A DNA stretch of 64,000 nucleotides from Imbricaverruca yamaguchii (taxonomy: Eukaryota > Arthropoda > Thecostraca > Neoverrucidae): positions 1,773,501 to 1,837,500 of the forward strand of contig JAOTOL010001624.1 in NCBI GenBank assembly GCA_034440575.1. Reading direction: 5' to 3'. Below are positions 23,851 through 34,950 of the stretch, in pieces (position 1 is the first letter of the stretch; each line of letters begins with the position of its first letter). Below the pieces are notes generated by a model, which saw nothing but the letters and a program-made list of their open reading frames with translations, had not been told where the DNA came from and searched no databases. The position numbers were made by a program, and so were the translations under genes.

Positions 23851-24075
23851 GCCCTAAGAATGTCGACGAGCCCTTACGAACACCCCTCCCTTCGTAAAGG
23901 CCCCTACGTGGACCTTTGCGAAGGTCTACGGCCCTTACTAGCGTGTGCGGACCGTTGGGAAGGTGTACGGGCCCTTACGAACGCATACGGGCGCTTACAG
24001 ACGTCTGACGGTCCTTACGAACGTCTACACACATCTAAGATTGCGTGCGGGCCGTTACGAGAGTTTACGAAACAT
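23851..24075. repeat. Degenerate ~20-22-bp minisatellite
   Basis: About ten loose copies of GCCCTTACGAACGTCTACGG and variants. The units are diverged, so the array is old. It lies inside an open frame of 150 codons (23677-24129) that I regard as non-coding. Confidence 0.7.
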
Positions 24076-24629
24076 TGCAAGCGCTTATTGGCCTATTATC
24101 GGGTGGTGAATCGACGCAATTTCCAATGAAGTTTTGACACCCTGAACCTAGTATGCATTCCTGGTTTAAGAATGCAATTACATGCATGTATAATATTTTA
24201 TGAAGGAATAGATGCAACGACCCCGAATTCCCCCGCCCCCACCCAAAAGAAAACCTGTGAGGAAAAAATTTGGCGCTCTTGGAAATTAATCGAACTAAAG
24301 TTGCCGAATTCCGGGGACTGTAGATTTGTGGGGGTTGTCCATGCCCCCTTGCAAAGTGTGCCCATCCCCTCGGACACCACCTGGCTCCGTCCCTGGTAAT
24401 AACAGGGAAATAACTGACGTCGAAATGCATGTGTATACGCCTATCTTGAATGAATACCCGACAAACAGCAAACAAGCCTGTGAAGCCATTCAGCCCTACC
24501 GACTGGTCTACTTCCGCACGGTTTCCCACGAAAACCGTCCGGTCTGTGGCGACCACACCGTCCAGCCGGCTAAATCGACAAGTGCGCAGTACCGACGGGA
24601 TAACCACCGACCGCACATCCGATCGCTGC

Positions 24630-25417
24630 GATTACCTAACGCCGACAGTGGCCGGCGGCCGTCCTCGCCAGCCGGCTCCCGCGTGCAGAACCGGCCCCGG
24701 CCCGGCCATCAGCCGGCCGTGCTGGTCAAGTGGGCGGGCGTCGGCACCCTCACCTCACGGCCACAGCTTCCTCATCGCCGGTGGATCCAGAGGAGGTGGA
24801 TCCAGAGCTGGTGGGTGGGGTGGAGGAACAGAGACATGACCCGACCGGCCTTCTCCCGTCTCGGCTGGAGCTGCCGACTGTCAGTCATCGGCAGCTCCAA
24901 AGGAAGGAGAACGTGCGAGTTTTGGATCCATAGCCACACAATATAAACGGAAGCATCACGACTTGGTTTTCATATCTTGATACGTTTATTCACAGCCGAT
25001 GCTATTTCCGTTTGTTCTAAATCATGAGGACGGACTGGTCATCGTTGTATCCTGTCGCTAGCTACCCGCCCCCTCCAAACCAGCCGGAGGACCGCCACAG
25101 GTGGAGTGGTCGGCGGCGCCCCCGGCGCGGGTGCAGTACCTGTTGGAACTTGTGGCGACACGCCGCCTGTTTTGCCGCGCCGCGCGTTAATTATCTGGCC
25201 GTCTCCGGGCGGCCGGGTCCCACGGCAAACACGAATAACAACATTGTATTTACCTAATGACACGATCACGGCCGGTGACGGCCGCGCGCCGTCCGACAAC
25301 AGCCGCCCAGATCGGACGGATAGACACGGCGGCGCGCCGGGCGGCTCTCCGCGCCGGCGGCGGCGGCGGCTCGTGATCGCCCGCCGATGGTGCTGTCTCG
25401 CGGCCCGACTGGGCGTG
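24630..25417. other. CpG-rich DNA with a TTAATTA core
   Basis: GC-rich, with TTAATTA at about 25187-25193 and a short GGTGGATCCAGAG duplication near 24779-24804. A 206-codon open frame (24326-24946) crosses the left part but has no recognisable domain. I leave it uncalled. Confidence 0.45.
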
Positions 25418-25966
25418 AGCGCCGCCACACACGGCCAGCACCTGCAGAGACGCCGCCACACACGGCCAGCACCTGCAGAGACGCCGCCACACACGGCCAG
25501 CACCTGCAGAGACGCCGCCACACACGGCCAGCACCCGCAGAGACGCCGCCACACACGGCCAGCACCTGCAGAGACGCCGCCACACACGGCCAGCACCTGC
25601 AGAGACGCCGCCACACACGGCCAGCACCTGCAGAGACGCCGCCACACACGGCCAGCACCTGCAGAGACGCCGCCACACACGGCCAGCACCTGCAGAGACG
25701 CCGCCACACACGGCCAGCACCCGCAGAGACGCCGCCACACACGGCCAGCACCTGCAGAGACGCCGCCACACACGGCCAGCACCTGCAGAGACGCCGCCAC
25801 ACACGGCCAGCACCTGCAGAGACGCCGCCACACACGGCCAGCACCTGCAGAGACGCCGCCACACACGGCCAGCACCTGCAGAGACGCCGCCACACACGGC
25901 CAGCACCTGCAGAGACGCCGCCACACACGGCCAGCACCTGCAGAGACGCCGCCACACACGGCCAGC
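25418..25966. repeat. 31-bp minisatellite array, ~17-18 copies
   Basis: Near-identical copies of CACCTGCAGAGACGCCGCCA followed by CACACGGCCAG, with the period read from the CACCTGCAG words at 25441 and 25472. Only a few units differ (CACCCGCAG variants). The high identity implies recent expansion or homogenisation. With a period of 31, each frame cycles through all three phases and meets no stop, so 240-520-codon open frames appear on both strands. They are artefacts. Confidence 0.97.
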
Positions 25967-26339
25967 GTGGCGCACGCCTCTGCAGCGCCGGGTGCCCGCC
26001 ATCACGACGTCACGAGATGCCGCACGTTCTGACCGACGACCGGACGCCGATCGTGGGGTGCGGTATCTTGCTGCGTGGTCGGTTAATCTGCTTGAATAGT
26101 CTGCGCACATAGAGGCACGACGGTGCTTTAGCGTGCTTTTGTAAGCCGCCCCGGCAAAGCAAACACGTGCAGCCGACCAGGCCGCAGGAACTCGACCGCC
26201 AAAATACCACCCTACGACGTAAGCGTAGCGACACAATCTGTGGATAGGCCTCGTCTCATTCACACGGAACGCTACCTGAAGCGGCGGTCCGAGTCGCAAA
26301 CACCTGACGACTGGTGCACAATTCACCCCTGTCAAATTG

Positions 26340-26940
26340 CGCGCCGTGCGCACAGCGGACCGGCTGTCAAGCAGTGTGTGTGGTGGTGTGGCGGGGGTGG
26401 GGGCGGAGGGGTTGACATGCGTCCCATCGGATCCGATGAGAGCCGCGCCGGCCGTCGCGCCGACCGCGACCGCAGGGCGCCGCTGTTTGCTCGCCCGCCG
26501 GATCCGCTTAATTAATGCCGGCCGACGGCCGCGCCGGCGCGCGCAAATCGACGCACAATGCGCTAAGTTGTGGCGCGAGATGCGTATCGCGGCGGCGGCG
26601 GCGGGGGGCCGGCTGAGTCGCCGCGCGCCGGCACAACCCGACGAAAACAAATCACCGCCGGGGACAAAGGCACGCCTACGGGTGCTCTGTGTCCACCGGC
26701 CAAACAGACGGAGGTCGGGGGCGCGGCTGCCTGTCAGCCCTTTCAGTCCGACCGCCGTCTTTTTGCCGGCCCGCCCGCCGGTTCGGAACGGCCCGGCCCG
26801 CCCCACCCCGGACCCCCTTCGCACCCCGACCGCAGTTGATTGGTGATTTTCGCCACCGCACTCGCCTGCCCGGCTCGTTCCTCATCCGCCGGTGGGCGGA
26901 GCCGAGCTCAATAGAGCTCGCCTCCGCGTAGCACGGTGCC
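26340..26940. other. CpG island with a TTAATTAA core
   Basis: GC-rich DNA carrying GCTTAATTAATGCCGG at about 26507-26522, a G-rich tract near 26390-26410 and GGC runs near 26590. No supported exon. Confidence 0.55.
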
Positions 26941-28080
26941 GAGCGGTGCTGATTTGAATCAGAACTGAGCGGGTCTGGCTTCTCACGTTTCGATCCGACT
27001 AAGCTGGAAACGATGAGTTCCCAGCTTTATTTACCCGCGGGTTTTCCAGATCTCAATTGGTACGCATAGTGGGGTACAGCGGAGAAGGCCCCCCCCCCCC
27101 ACCCAACAATTCCGCCCACTCGTCTTGCAAATAAAGAAACACGTAAACCTGTCGCTTGTTCAAATGCAAATGAGCTTAGCGGGCATGCACTTCGAAACCT
27201 AGCTAATCAAAACACAAGCCATTGCTTGCAGCGCCAAGGTTTCCGCGTGACCCAGTAATTGCCGAAGTTTGATTGGCAGTCGAGTGTTTGCAGCGCTGCT
27301 GGTGTGCCGCTGCGGATGACCTGCCAGGCCGGCAACCCTGCACCATGATTGAAGTTACTCCAGGTAAAACTCGGGACGAAGTGAGCTCGGATTGTGACCA
27401 TTGTCGTTGCTGGCTGTTAAGCCTGGCTTGTGGCCCTTTAACGACTTGGCTTGTGGCCCTGCCGACCGCATGATAAGATGTCTCCCGAGCTTAATCTTCA
27501 ATAAAAAAGCACTAAGCTCTGGCTCCGGGAAGAAGAGGGTCGGATCAGCCCGCCCCCACCCTCTCCGGCGCGGAGGAGCCGAAGCCGTCGGCTGCGCGTG
27601 CTGGCCAATTACAACTCAACGAGGACCAATCACGAGGCTCGACACCATCGCACTGCGCGACACATGAAGCCCAATGACGAACTTGTTTCTACACATGTCA
27701 AGCCATGAGGGATCACAGCGATCACGATTACCTCACCGCGCGGACAAAACGCTGCACACGGCCATGCCTCATCCGACGACGTAAAACCGGAGCGGACGGC
27801 GCGGCGCGCTGTGGTCAGATCCCGGCCAGCCGCCGCCCGGATCGCCACCGAGACAATGTAAACCGCAACCACTTCCGACGCGCGATCGGATTTATCTGAT
27901 CCTGTGACAGGGCGACGCTGAGGCGGGAGCGCGCCCTCCGCCCGCTCTCGGTAATCACACAGCCGGGCGCCCGCGACCCGTGCAACCGCAGCCGATAATG
28001 ACAGGTGTCTGAGTGAAACAAGATTGTACGTCTGCCGCGGACATTAGGGTCATTTACCATCTCGGGCATAGATTATTTCG
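26941..28080. other. Anonymous DNA, no gene seen
   Basis: Mixed DNA with a C-rich run at about 27090-27102 and short CpG-rich patches (27780-27980). No recognisable gene or element. Confidence 0.45.
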
Positions 28081-28143
28081 CCGGACAGCTAGTGGTTACG
28101 GGCCAGTCACGCACGATCGTCGGTCGAGTCCCGGGTGTTCGGA
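28081..28143 (+). other. Possible tRNA-like sequence (pseudo-tRNA or SINE head)
   Basis: TAGTGGTTA at 28090-28098 resembles the D-arm/A-box of tRNA-Asp-type genes, and GGTCGAGTCCC at 28122-28132 resembles a B box, 32 bp apart. The middle contains CAGTCACGC, but the acceptor arms do not pair convincingly, so a functional tRNA is unlikely. Confidence 0.3.
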
Positions 28144-28649
28144 GGGTGTAAACAGCACAGGCGCTCACTTACGCTGGGTTATCGTGCCCCGTTGTTCACC
28201 TCTGCTGCCGGCGATGTACCGGGACGCCGGCGCACTTCCTCCGAGCGCTCATGTCGGAGATGGTCACTGATGAAGCGTGGGCGGGTGTAGTGGGGGGTTG
28301 GGCTAGGCATTGATTTCGTCGATTTCAGGTGTAAGCCCCCGATTCAGCTGACGACCTGGCCCGACGCCATTCAGTTGTTTTTAATTTCAACCTAATTCTG
28401 CGCCCGTGTGCTAACATTTCACTTCCCACTGTATCGTATACGGTTTAACGCCTTTAAAAATCACTCCCCCCTCCCCTTGTACGGTTTGTTCACGAAAAAT
28501 GTTTCAACGCACATCGAAAAATCACCTCAGGGTCGAGGTCATGCCCTCAGTATCGAGGCAATGACCTCAGCTTCACCTACCCGAGTTCCGGAGTAAGCTA
28601 ATAGAACAGCAGAACTCAGTATATCGACATAATGTGAGCTCATCAATTA

Positions 28650-29280
28650 CTGGAAGACATAGAGCGACGTTTGCAGTCACAGGGCCTCATTTACTGCATG
28701 TGATAAACTATTCACTGCGTACTGGTGAGGTGCCGCCTCAGTGGAAAGAGGCTTGCGTTATTCCGTTGCACAAGAAGGGTGATCGTGACAACCCCGGAAA
28801 CTTTAGGCCCATATCTTTGCTGAGTGTTGTTGCTAAACTGTGTGAGAAAATTGTAAACACGCAACCTTCGCTCTATCTCGACTCAAACCACATACTCTGT
28901 TCAAATCAATATGGTTTTCGTCCCGGCCACTCAACCGAAACAACAATGCTCGATACTGTGCAATTTCTGACAAAAATATGGATTGTGGTCATGTGTCTAC
29001 CATGCTTGCTGCTGATACGTCCCGCGCGTTCGATAGCGTGGAGCATAGCCGCCTGTTAGAAAAGCTAGGCTAGTATGGGATCGACGTTCACTGGTTTGAG
29101 GATTGGTTGCGGGGAGGAGCCAGAAAATTCAGGGGAGTACCGCTGAGCCACTCCCGGTGACACACTGTGTAGTACAGGGAAGCCAAATCGGGCCAAAATT
29201 GTATTTGATTTTCACTAACGACCTAGCATCACATCTAAAGTGTGGTCACCTCGTAATTTTCACTGATGATGCTCAATTGA
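28650..29280 (+). pseudogene. LINE reverse-transcriptase remnant (CR1/Jockey type)
   Basis: Translation in shifting frames gives successive hallmarks of non-LTR reverse transcriptase: a thumb-proximal block with VPPQWKEACVIPLHKKGDR, then NFRPISLLSVVAKLCEKIV, then NQYGFRPGHSTETTMLD, then a catalytic-A-like TSRAFDSVEHSRLLEKLG, then a GSQIGPKLYLIFTNDL block and a catalytic box FTDD in place of the usual FADD. Frameshifts and stops (for example at 29058 and 29068) break it into three pieces. The endonuclease part is missing, so it is 5'-truncated. At its 3' end it joins, in frame, a LINE ORF1-like coiled coil. Confidence 0.88.
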
Positions 29281-29808
29281 AAATGGGTGAGTTGAAACTA
29301 CTACAGGAGGAAAACGCCAAACTTAAAAATGAACTGATGGATACAAACTCTCATTTGGATGATCTTGAGCAATAGGACTCGCTGGTTCTTGTAGGAGGAG
29401 GATTTCCAACGGTCTCCCAGACACATTTGAGGACCCCGAAAAAAAACAAGAGAAATCACCAAAAAATAATTAAGGAAAAGCTTTGTGTAGACCTGAAAGG
29501 AGCCATCTCTGCATGCCATCACTTGAGGAAAAACAGAAGAGTGATCGTCAAGCTCCAGGATCTGGATGACAGAAATGCAGTCTGTGATGCAAAATTTAGT
29601 CAGAAAGGTGAACTGAGATCTAAAATTGTTGTCCACGAAAATCTGACAGCTAAAAGTGCTAGGCAGACTTAAGTTTTAGGCAATCTCTGGGAAGCAAATC
29701 TTTTTATGTATATTATGTATATAGTTTTACAGCAATGTATTGACGAGAGGGCTGAAAAGTCGTATTATTGTGGAGACCTCAATAAATCTGACTCTGACTC
29801 TGACTCTT
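29281..29808 (+). pseudogene. LINE ORF1-like fragment with 3' tail
   Basis: Starts with a leucine-rich coiled coil (GELKLLQEENAKLKNEL) ending in the LEQ motif that in LINE ORF1 proteins precedes the RNA-binding domain. After a stop and frameshift, a basic domain follows with VIVKLQDLDDRNAV and IVVHENLTAKSAR, which fit the C-terminal part of ORF1p-like proteins. A short untranslated part then ends in AATAAA and three TCTGAC-type hexamers at 29781-29808, a typical CR1/L2-like 3' tail. No ORF2 lies between ORF1 and the tail, so this resembles an ORF1-only half-LINE. Confidence 0.72.
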
Positions 29809-29814
29809 AAGCCA

Positions 29815-29985
29815 CTTTCGTGCACGATGCATGCATGATACATGCTGCATTTCATGCATGATGCATGCACTTGCATGCATTTCATGCCTGCAAAACGATG
29901 TTGAACTGACGCTGGAGAGGAACAAAAAACGGGGGCATGCCTGCAAAAAGATGTTGAACCAACGCTGGAGGGGCCAAAAAACCGG
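29815..29985. repeat. ATGCATGC-rich tract and ~60-bp tandem duplication
   Basis: 29828-29888 is packed with ATGCATG palindromes. It is followed by two copies of a unit containing GCCTGCAAAACGATGTTGAAC (second copy from about 29938), each about 50-60 bp, with a few differences. Confidence 0.8.
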
Positions 29986-30182
29986 GGGGGATCGACCCGC
30001 CGACGGTATCGGGCAGTGTGCGTCAGGGTCTGTGTCATGACACATCTCGCATTATCGACGAGAGGAAGACGGTCATATCGCCCGTGCTCCCGGACCTGCG
30101 GTTCAGTTGTGGGAGTCACCTTGTGATCTTGGCCGGCGATAGCGGGTGGGCAGTGGCGCGTCCACAGGACTAGTTTTCTGTT

Positions 30183-30275
30183 AGTTAGTTAGATATGCAA
30201 CGTGTTCCTTTAAAGGCGACGCAAATGACGTTTATTGTCCGGCACGCCTAAAAAAAAACACTCTCCCCCCCCTTA
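30183..30275 (+). repeat. Dispersed repeat family C, copy 2 (partial)
   Basis: Shares CTTTAAAGGCGACGCAAATG and TTGTCCGGCACGCCTAAAAA with copies at 11436 and 48415. The 5' part present in the other copies is missing or diverged. The next 35 bp (30276-30310) read, on the minus strand, GATGCGCCCTAAAACCC then AACTAACTAA, a SINE-tail-like segment also seen near 48565-48600. Confidence 0.7.
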
Positions 30276-30329
30276 GTTAGTTATCAGGGTTTTAGGGCGC
30301 ATCAACTGCAGTGGGCATACAGCGCCCAC

Positions 30330-30632
30330 TACTAGTTCTCTGTAGACTAGTTCCCTGTGGACTACTCTGTGGACTAGTTCTCCGTTGACTAGTTCTTTGT
30401 GGATTAGTTCTCTGTGGACCAGTTCTCTGTAGAATAATTATATGTGGACTGGTTCCCTGTGGACTGGTTTTTATGGACCAGTTATCTGTGTACTGGTTTC
30501 TATGGACCAGTTATCTGTATACTAGTTCTCTGTGGATTACTTCTCTGCGAACTATTTCTCTGTGGAGCAGTTCTTTGTGGACTAGCTCTCTTTGGACTAA
30601 TTCTCTGTGGGCTAGTTCTCCTTGGACAATCC
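30330..30632. repeat. 15-bp minisatellite
   Basis: About twenty imperfect copies of TGTGGACTAGTTCTC. As 15 is divisible by three, one frame stays open and gives a Trp/Leu/Cys-rich pentapeptide repeat. It has no support as a protein. Confidence 0.92.
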
Positions 30633-30639
30633 GAATCGG

Positions 30640-32540
30640 CAACCAAATGGCATGCTGTGGTCCGTAACAATTTACTATGCGACCACGCAATTAAGTGTTC
30701 GCATTGCTCGCATGGGAACTAGGTAGTTGCAGCCGCACACACCATCGAGTTCAACGGGAGCAAGGGGGATGGGTCAGGTTATGAGCCACAAACCCAGCCG
30801 AGCAACTCGCAAAAACCGCGCGCGATTAGGTCGATAATAAACAGTGTTTTATGGGAATAAGTTTGCATTTGTTATGCCTGTGGTGGTCTTATCGGTGTCG
30901 CTTATCAAAGCTGGGAAATATCGGTGACCGCCAAGCCTATTTGGCTGCTTCCACGAGCAGCCTTTCAGCTCAGCACATCAGTGATCGCAAGTACACTGCA
31001 ATCCGCTGATTCTGCCTCACCAAACTTGCGGTGCGTCTGTTGGGCGCGATAATCCGTCTCAGGCGCCCCCGATAATCTTTTAGGTGCCTGAGTGCTTCCA
31101 GGGCCTAAAGCTCTAAAGTGTTGCTAACCGCCAGCCGACAGTCCACTTATGGAACACGTTTTAAGTGCAGATATCCCACCGCACAGATTAATTATGTCAG
31201 AAATGCGTAATGCTTCACAAGAAGACGAAAGAACTGTAATATAGTTGCTTGCCATCAGTAAGTCTCCTTTCACAAACCAAGAGAGCGGGTGGGTCATGGC
31301 AGCATAAGCCACCTTTAGTGGCGCTGAGTGAGTGAGGGCCCTTTCGGCGCAGCCGAATCTCCGTATGCATCAGTCATACGCGCACTGCCTTCAATGTCTG
31401 CAGACCCACGCGCCTTCAAACACGCATGCGGAGCCATGTGCGACACATCCAATTACGCTAATCCAAATTACACTTTTGAAGACAGGAATAAGAGGCCCTT
31501 CCCCTCCCCGAGACTGGGCTCGAGACCGCAAAACACAAGTAGCTGTGGTAGGAAACTGGTTAGCTGCCCTAGAGCGGGAATGTCGCCGCAAACCACTTTC
31601 TTTGAACACGGATGGAGAATACTTCGGCACAAATATTGTGATGATGGTTGGAACAGCCCAAAAGTGAAAGACACGTCTGATTCCGAGGCTGAAAATTAGA
31701 ACTTTAAGTCGTGCACCGTAAATCGCTGTTTAAAATTTCCCGCGGAGAGAAAATCCCGCCTCAGATCTCTTTCTCTGAAAGAGGGATTAGGGACACTTGA
31801 TGGACAATGTTGAGATAAGATTGGCGAAAATAAAAACCAAAGGAGCACATCCTATTATGAGTGACGAAAGTAGACCGCGAAACGATGCAGATGAAAAACA
31901 AGTGTAGCAAAACTGCCGGCCGAGTCTGGTCGGGCCTTTCCGATGTACTTTTGTAGTACCTCGAGCGTAAACTTGGACTTTTGTTCTTACTTACATAATT
32001 ACTTCGTGTGCACTTTTGTAGCACGAGTGCAAACTCGCTTGGGCTGCGCTTTTGCTAGTGAGTGAAGTGCGAAATCACGCGTGCTAAATCCATGCATGTT
32101 AAAATGTTGCTCCATGTAAAGTTACGCAAATTCCACAATTGATAAATGTGCACGAGCGTCAGATTTCAGTATTCGCTATTTTCATGTACGTCAGATTTTC
32201 TCAGCATTCCAAGAATGTCGGACTTGTCACAAATATGATCCCGTGATATTGTAAGGCAGCAACAAATATTGTAACAAAGCTACTCCCAATTTGTGCTAGC
32301 ACTCTTCCTGCTTGAAATAAAGCCCGTGGTGGTTCTATTAGCTGCTTAGGCAGGAGGTCAGAACATATCAATCGCATGGTAACGCCCAGTGATAGCCTTT
32401 GCAAACGCAGTTCATCTCACTTTTATTTTACTTGTTGGTGATTTTATCAGCTGCCCTGCGAGACACATTAAATGAATACAATGTTTATGAATATCATGCA
32501 AAAGGGGCTTACACCATTTCAAGTTATTTGAGATGACCTG
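30640..32540. other. Anonymous DNA, no gene seen
   Basis: Ordinary sequence with no recognised element. Overlapping open frames of about 111-123 codons at 31328-31699 carry no motif. Confidence 0.45.
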
Positions 32541-32549
32541 AACAAATTC

Positions 32550-32975
32550 AGTATGTTTTCTCTTAGATATAAAAGGCTGAGAGGTTATCTCATCGAGGTC
32601 GTTATATGTGTTCATGGTCAGGAGAAGGGAAATGTTTGAATTTAACAGAAACAATGCAATTAGAGGTCATCCATCAATTCAAAATTAAAGGTAACCACAG
32701 CAGGACAAGGTTAAAACAGTATTTCTTCACTAATAGAGTAACAGAACACTGGAACCAGCTGCCAGAAACCATTGCCAGTAGCAACAAATGGAACATCTTT
32801 GAAAGCAGCATAGACAATTATTATAAGAATAGAGGACTTGCTTTTCAGTATTCCAGGGAGGGCTGGTCGACGGATTTGGTGGGCAACTGGTTGAGTGTCA
32901 AGATTGCAACCAAGAAAGGCCCTTGTGGCACATAGTTGCACTGCTCTTTTATGTCATTATGTCTTTATGAGATCA
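32550..32975 (+). pseudogene. LINE 3' fragment, family of 45.6-46.7 kb
   Basis: Encodes the C-terminal part of the reverse transcriptase, with HSRTRLKQYFFTNRVTEHWN and NRGLAFQYSREGW, closely matching the element at 45603-46740 in both protein and DNA. Both copies share the 3' sequence around GCACATAGTTGCACT and end in ATGTCTTT-type repeats. This copy is truncated to about 430 bp and frameshifted near 32630. Confidence 0.9.
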
Positions 32976-34340
32976 GTGCCTTAGGCTCCCTATGAAGTCA
33001 CGAAAACTATTTCAATGGCTGCTTTCACTTCATTTTGTTTGCTTGCATAAATACCTACTCAGACACAGACACCCACCAACAAACATTTACCCCTCCCACA
33101 TCTTAGCAACTAAGGAACAATCACAGCCCACCTACGACGCAAAGTAGGGGCACAATTTATCTCCCCAATCCTGAATTCAGTGTCTTGCTATACGCGAGCT
33201 CGTGCATTTAATCACCCAGTTATCTGTCTCTCCTCCTCCTCAAACCGATATCATATATTTATTCGCATTTAGATGATCAGAAAAACGGCCGGTGAAAGCA
33301 ACCGATGGTGACAAACCTTATCTGGCCTCACGTGGTAATTTGTTACACCTAATCCTGCTTCCGCGCAAGTGTGGTGTTTCTTCCGCCAATTTAACGTTTT
33401 TCTTCCAGCTCAGCCGGAGAATGGCCGTCGTGCCGTCGGGTCCGACTGACGGGTCACGCTGATCGACACTGAGCCGATCTCCTGGCGGTCGGAAAGTCGT
33501 GATTGTATATATAGCGTTCGGCAGTTGTATATCCTTCTCGCTCACCCGTGGCAAATGCCATCACTGTTCGGTGTTGCTAAAGAGCTTAATGTCATGAAGG
33601 TTGCTTCGCTTATATGGGCACCCGTCGTTTCGATCTACCGTGTAATCGTATTGAGAACGGACTTACCGGCCCATCTAAACACTTGACGGTCCCGCGGTAA
33701 ATTCGAGAGTTTAGACCGAAGGTAATTCCTTTCACCGAGGATCATCCGTTCAGGAACGGACTTCGGTAGTAATTCCTCGCAAGACGAAGCAGCTTAGTGA
33801 TTGTCGTGGACGTCACCGGTTCCAGAAAGCGATATTTTGGAGCGAAAATTGAAACTCCTTGTCATTTTCAAGTATTTTTTTTGTACATGCCTGCATCACA
33901 TGCAATACGCGAGCAGTATCGAACTGTGAGAAATATTTCGCGAATTACCAATGCTATGGTAGATATGGGATGGGAGTTGCATTTCATTCAACATCCGTAG
34001 GTGTTGGTTTTATCGTTTATTCCATCCAGAGATGTAGCCATAAATTTAGTAAAAGGAGCAGGGATTTGTCAAGACGATCCAGACTACCCTCAAACAACTT
34101 AGAGTCCCCTGATTTCGTTAGCTTTATTTTCAAAACGGACTGTTTTTCCTTCGACAAACTAAGTTGTTAAAACCCACCATTGATGCTCGGATCGTCGCTT
34201 CCCATCCCTCCTCAAATTGTAAGCAAACATGACGGCACTGCTAAAAACAAGGAACGCAGATCGCTAATGCACGTCCGCCTGCGTCTAGTGGAAACCCAAG
34301 GGCGCGGCAGGATTCGCCAAGGTATTTGCAAGGACTGTGC
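32976..34340. other. Anonymous DNA, no gene seen
   Basis: No recognised element. Short open frames without motifs. 34165-34340 may be a further diverged 5' part of the LINE that follows, but I cannot show it. Confidence 0.4.
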
Positions 34341-34344
34341 AGGG

Positions 34345-34650
34345 GGCTCCAGCATTGGAGGCTAATCTTGAACTACGGCAAGTGCAGATCGTTTCGGATG
34401 ACCAAGACACATTTTCCAATTGAAACTAGCCATTCCATTGAAAACATTGCCCTCGAGCATGTGAACACCATTCGAGACTTGGGTGCTATCTTAGATCAAA
34501 ACGTCACTTTCGGCGCTCACATCGTCAGCATCGTGAAATCGTCAACATGGCACTCGGTCTTTTAATTTGGTGTGTTCGAAAAGTTGAACCTGGAAGGTGT
34601 TCAGACCAGACGTTTACCCAGGCGTCGTACCCCGTCTGCAGTCCGGTAAT
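34345..34650 (+). pseudogene. LINE reverse-transcriptase remnant, 5' of a motif minisatellite
   Basis: Two frames give blocks of the region after the catalytic box: LILNYGKCRSFRMTKTHFP, then VNTIRDLGAILDQNVTFGAH (the DLGVILD...FxxHI block of Jockey/CR1 reverse transcriptases). A frameshift follows near 34545. The frame then reaches NPVIRSTLEYCSII, equivalent to IRSRLEYCSVIWAG in the separate LINE at 57.2 kb. There the sequence enters the 30-bp array. Confidence 0.85.
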
Positions 34651-34950
34651 CCGGTCAACGCTCGAGTACTGCAGCATTATTCGGTCAGCACTCGAGTACT
34701 GCAGCATTATACGGTCAGCGCTCGGATATTGCAGCATTATACGGTAAGAGCCCGAGTACTGCAACGTTATCCAATCAGCGCTCGAGTACTGCATAATTAT
34801 CTGGTCAGCGCTCGGGTACTGCATAATTATCCGGCCAGCGCTCGAATACTGCAGCACTATCCGGTCGGCGCCCGAATACTGCAGCACTATCCGGTCAGCG
34901 CTTGAATACTACAGTGATATCCGGTCAGCGCTTGAATACTGCAGCATTAT
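34651..34950 (+). repeat. 30-bp minisatellite derived from a LINE RT motif
   Basis: Ten head-to-tail 30-bp units, CCGGTCAGCGCTCGAGTACT followed by GCAGCATTAT, with scattered substitutions. In the reverse-transcriptase frame the unit encodes SALEYCSIIR, the conserved RSxLEYCSxIW motif. Flanking reverse-transcriptase sequence on both sides shows that the array expanded inside the retrotransposon. A stop appears in the fourth unit (TAAGAG near 34745). Confidence 0.92.

Noticed and set aside
24326..24946. 206-codon plus-strand frame
   Set aside because: It crosses AT-rich and GC-rich segments with no domain, no splice signals and a small internal tandem repeat. It is not distinguishable from chance.
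25418..25966. CRISPR-like array appearance of the regular direct repeats
   Set aside because: The whole 31-bp unit repeats, with no unique spacers and no cas genes, and the setting is eukaryotic. The same applies to the 28-, 30-, 38- and 43-bp arrays.
25039..26824. Open frames of 229-524 codons on both strands around the 31-bp array
   Set aside because: The frames owe their length to a stop-free 31-bp unit read in all three phases and to GC-rich flanks. The protein is a pure repeat with no domain, and equally long frames exist on the other strand.
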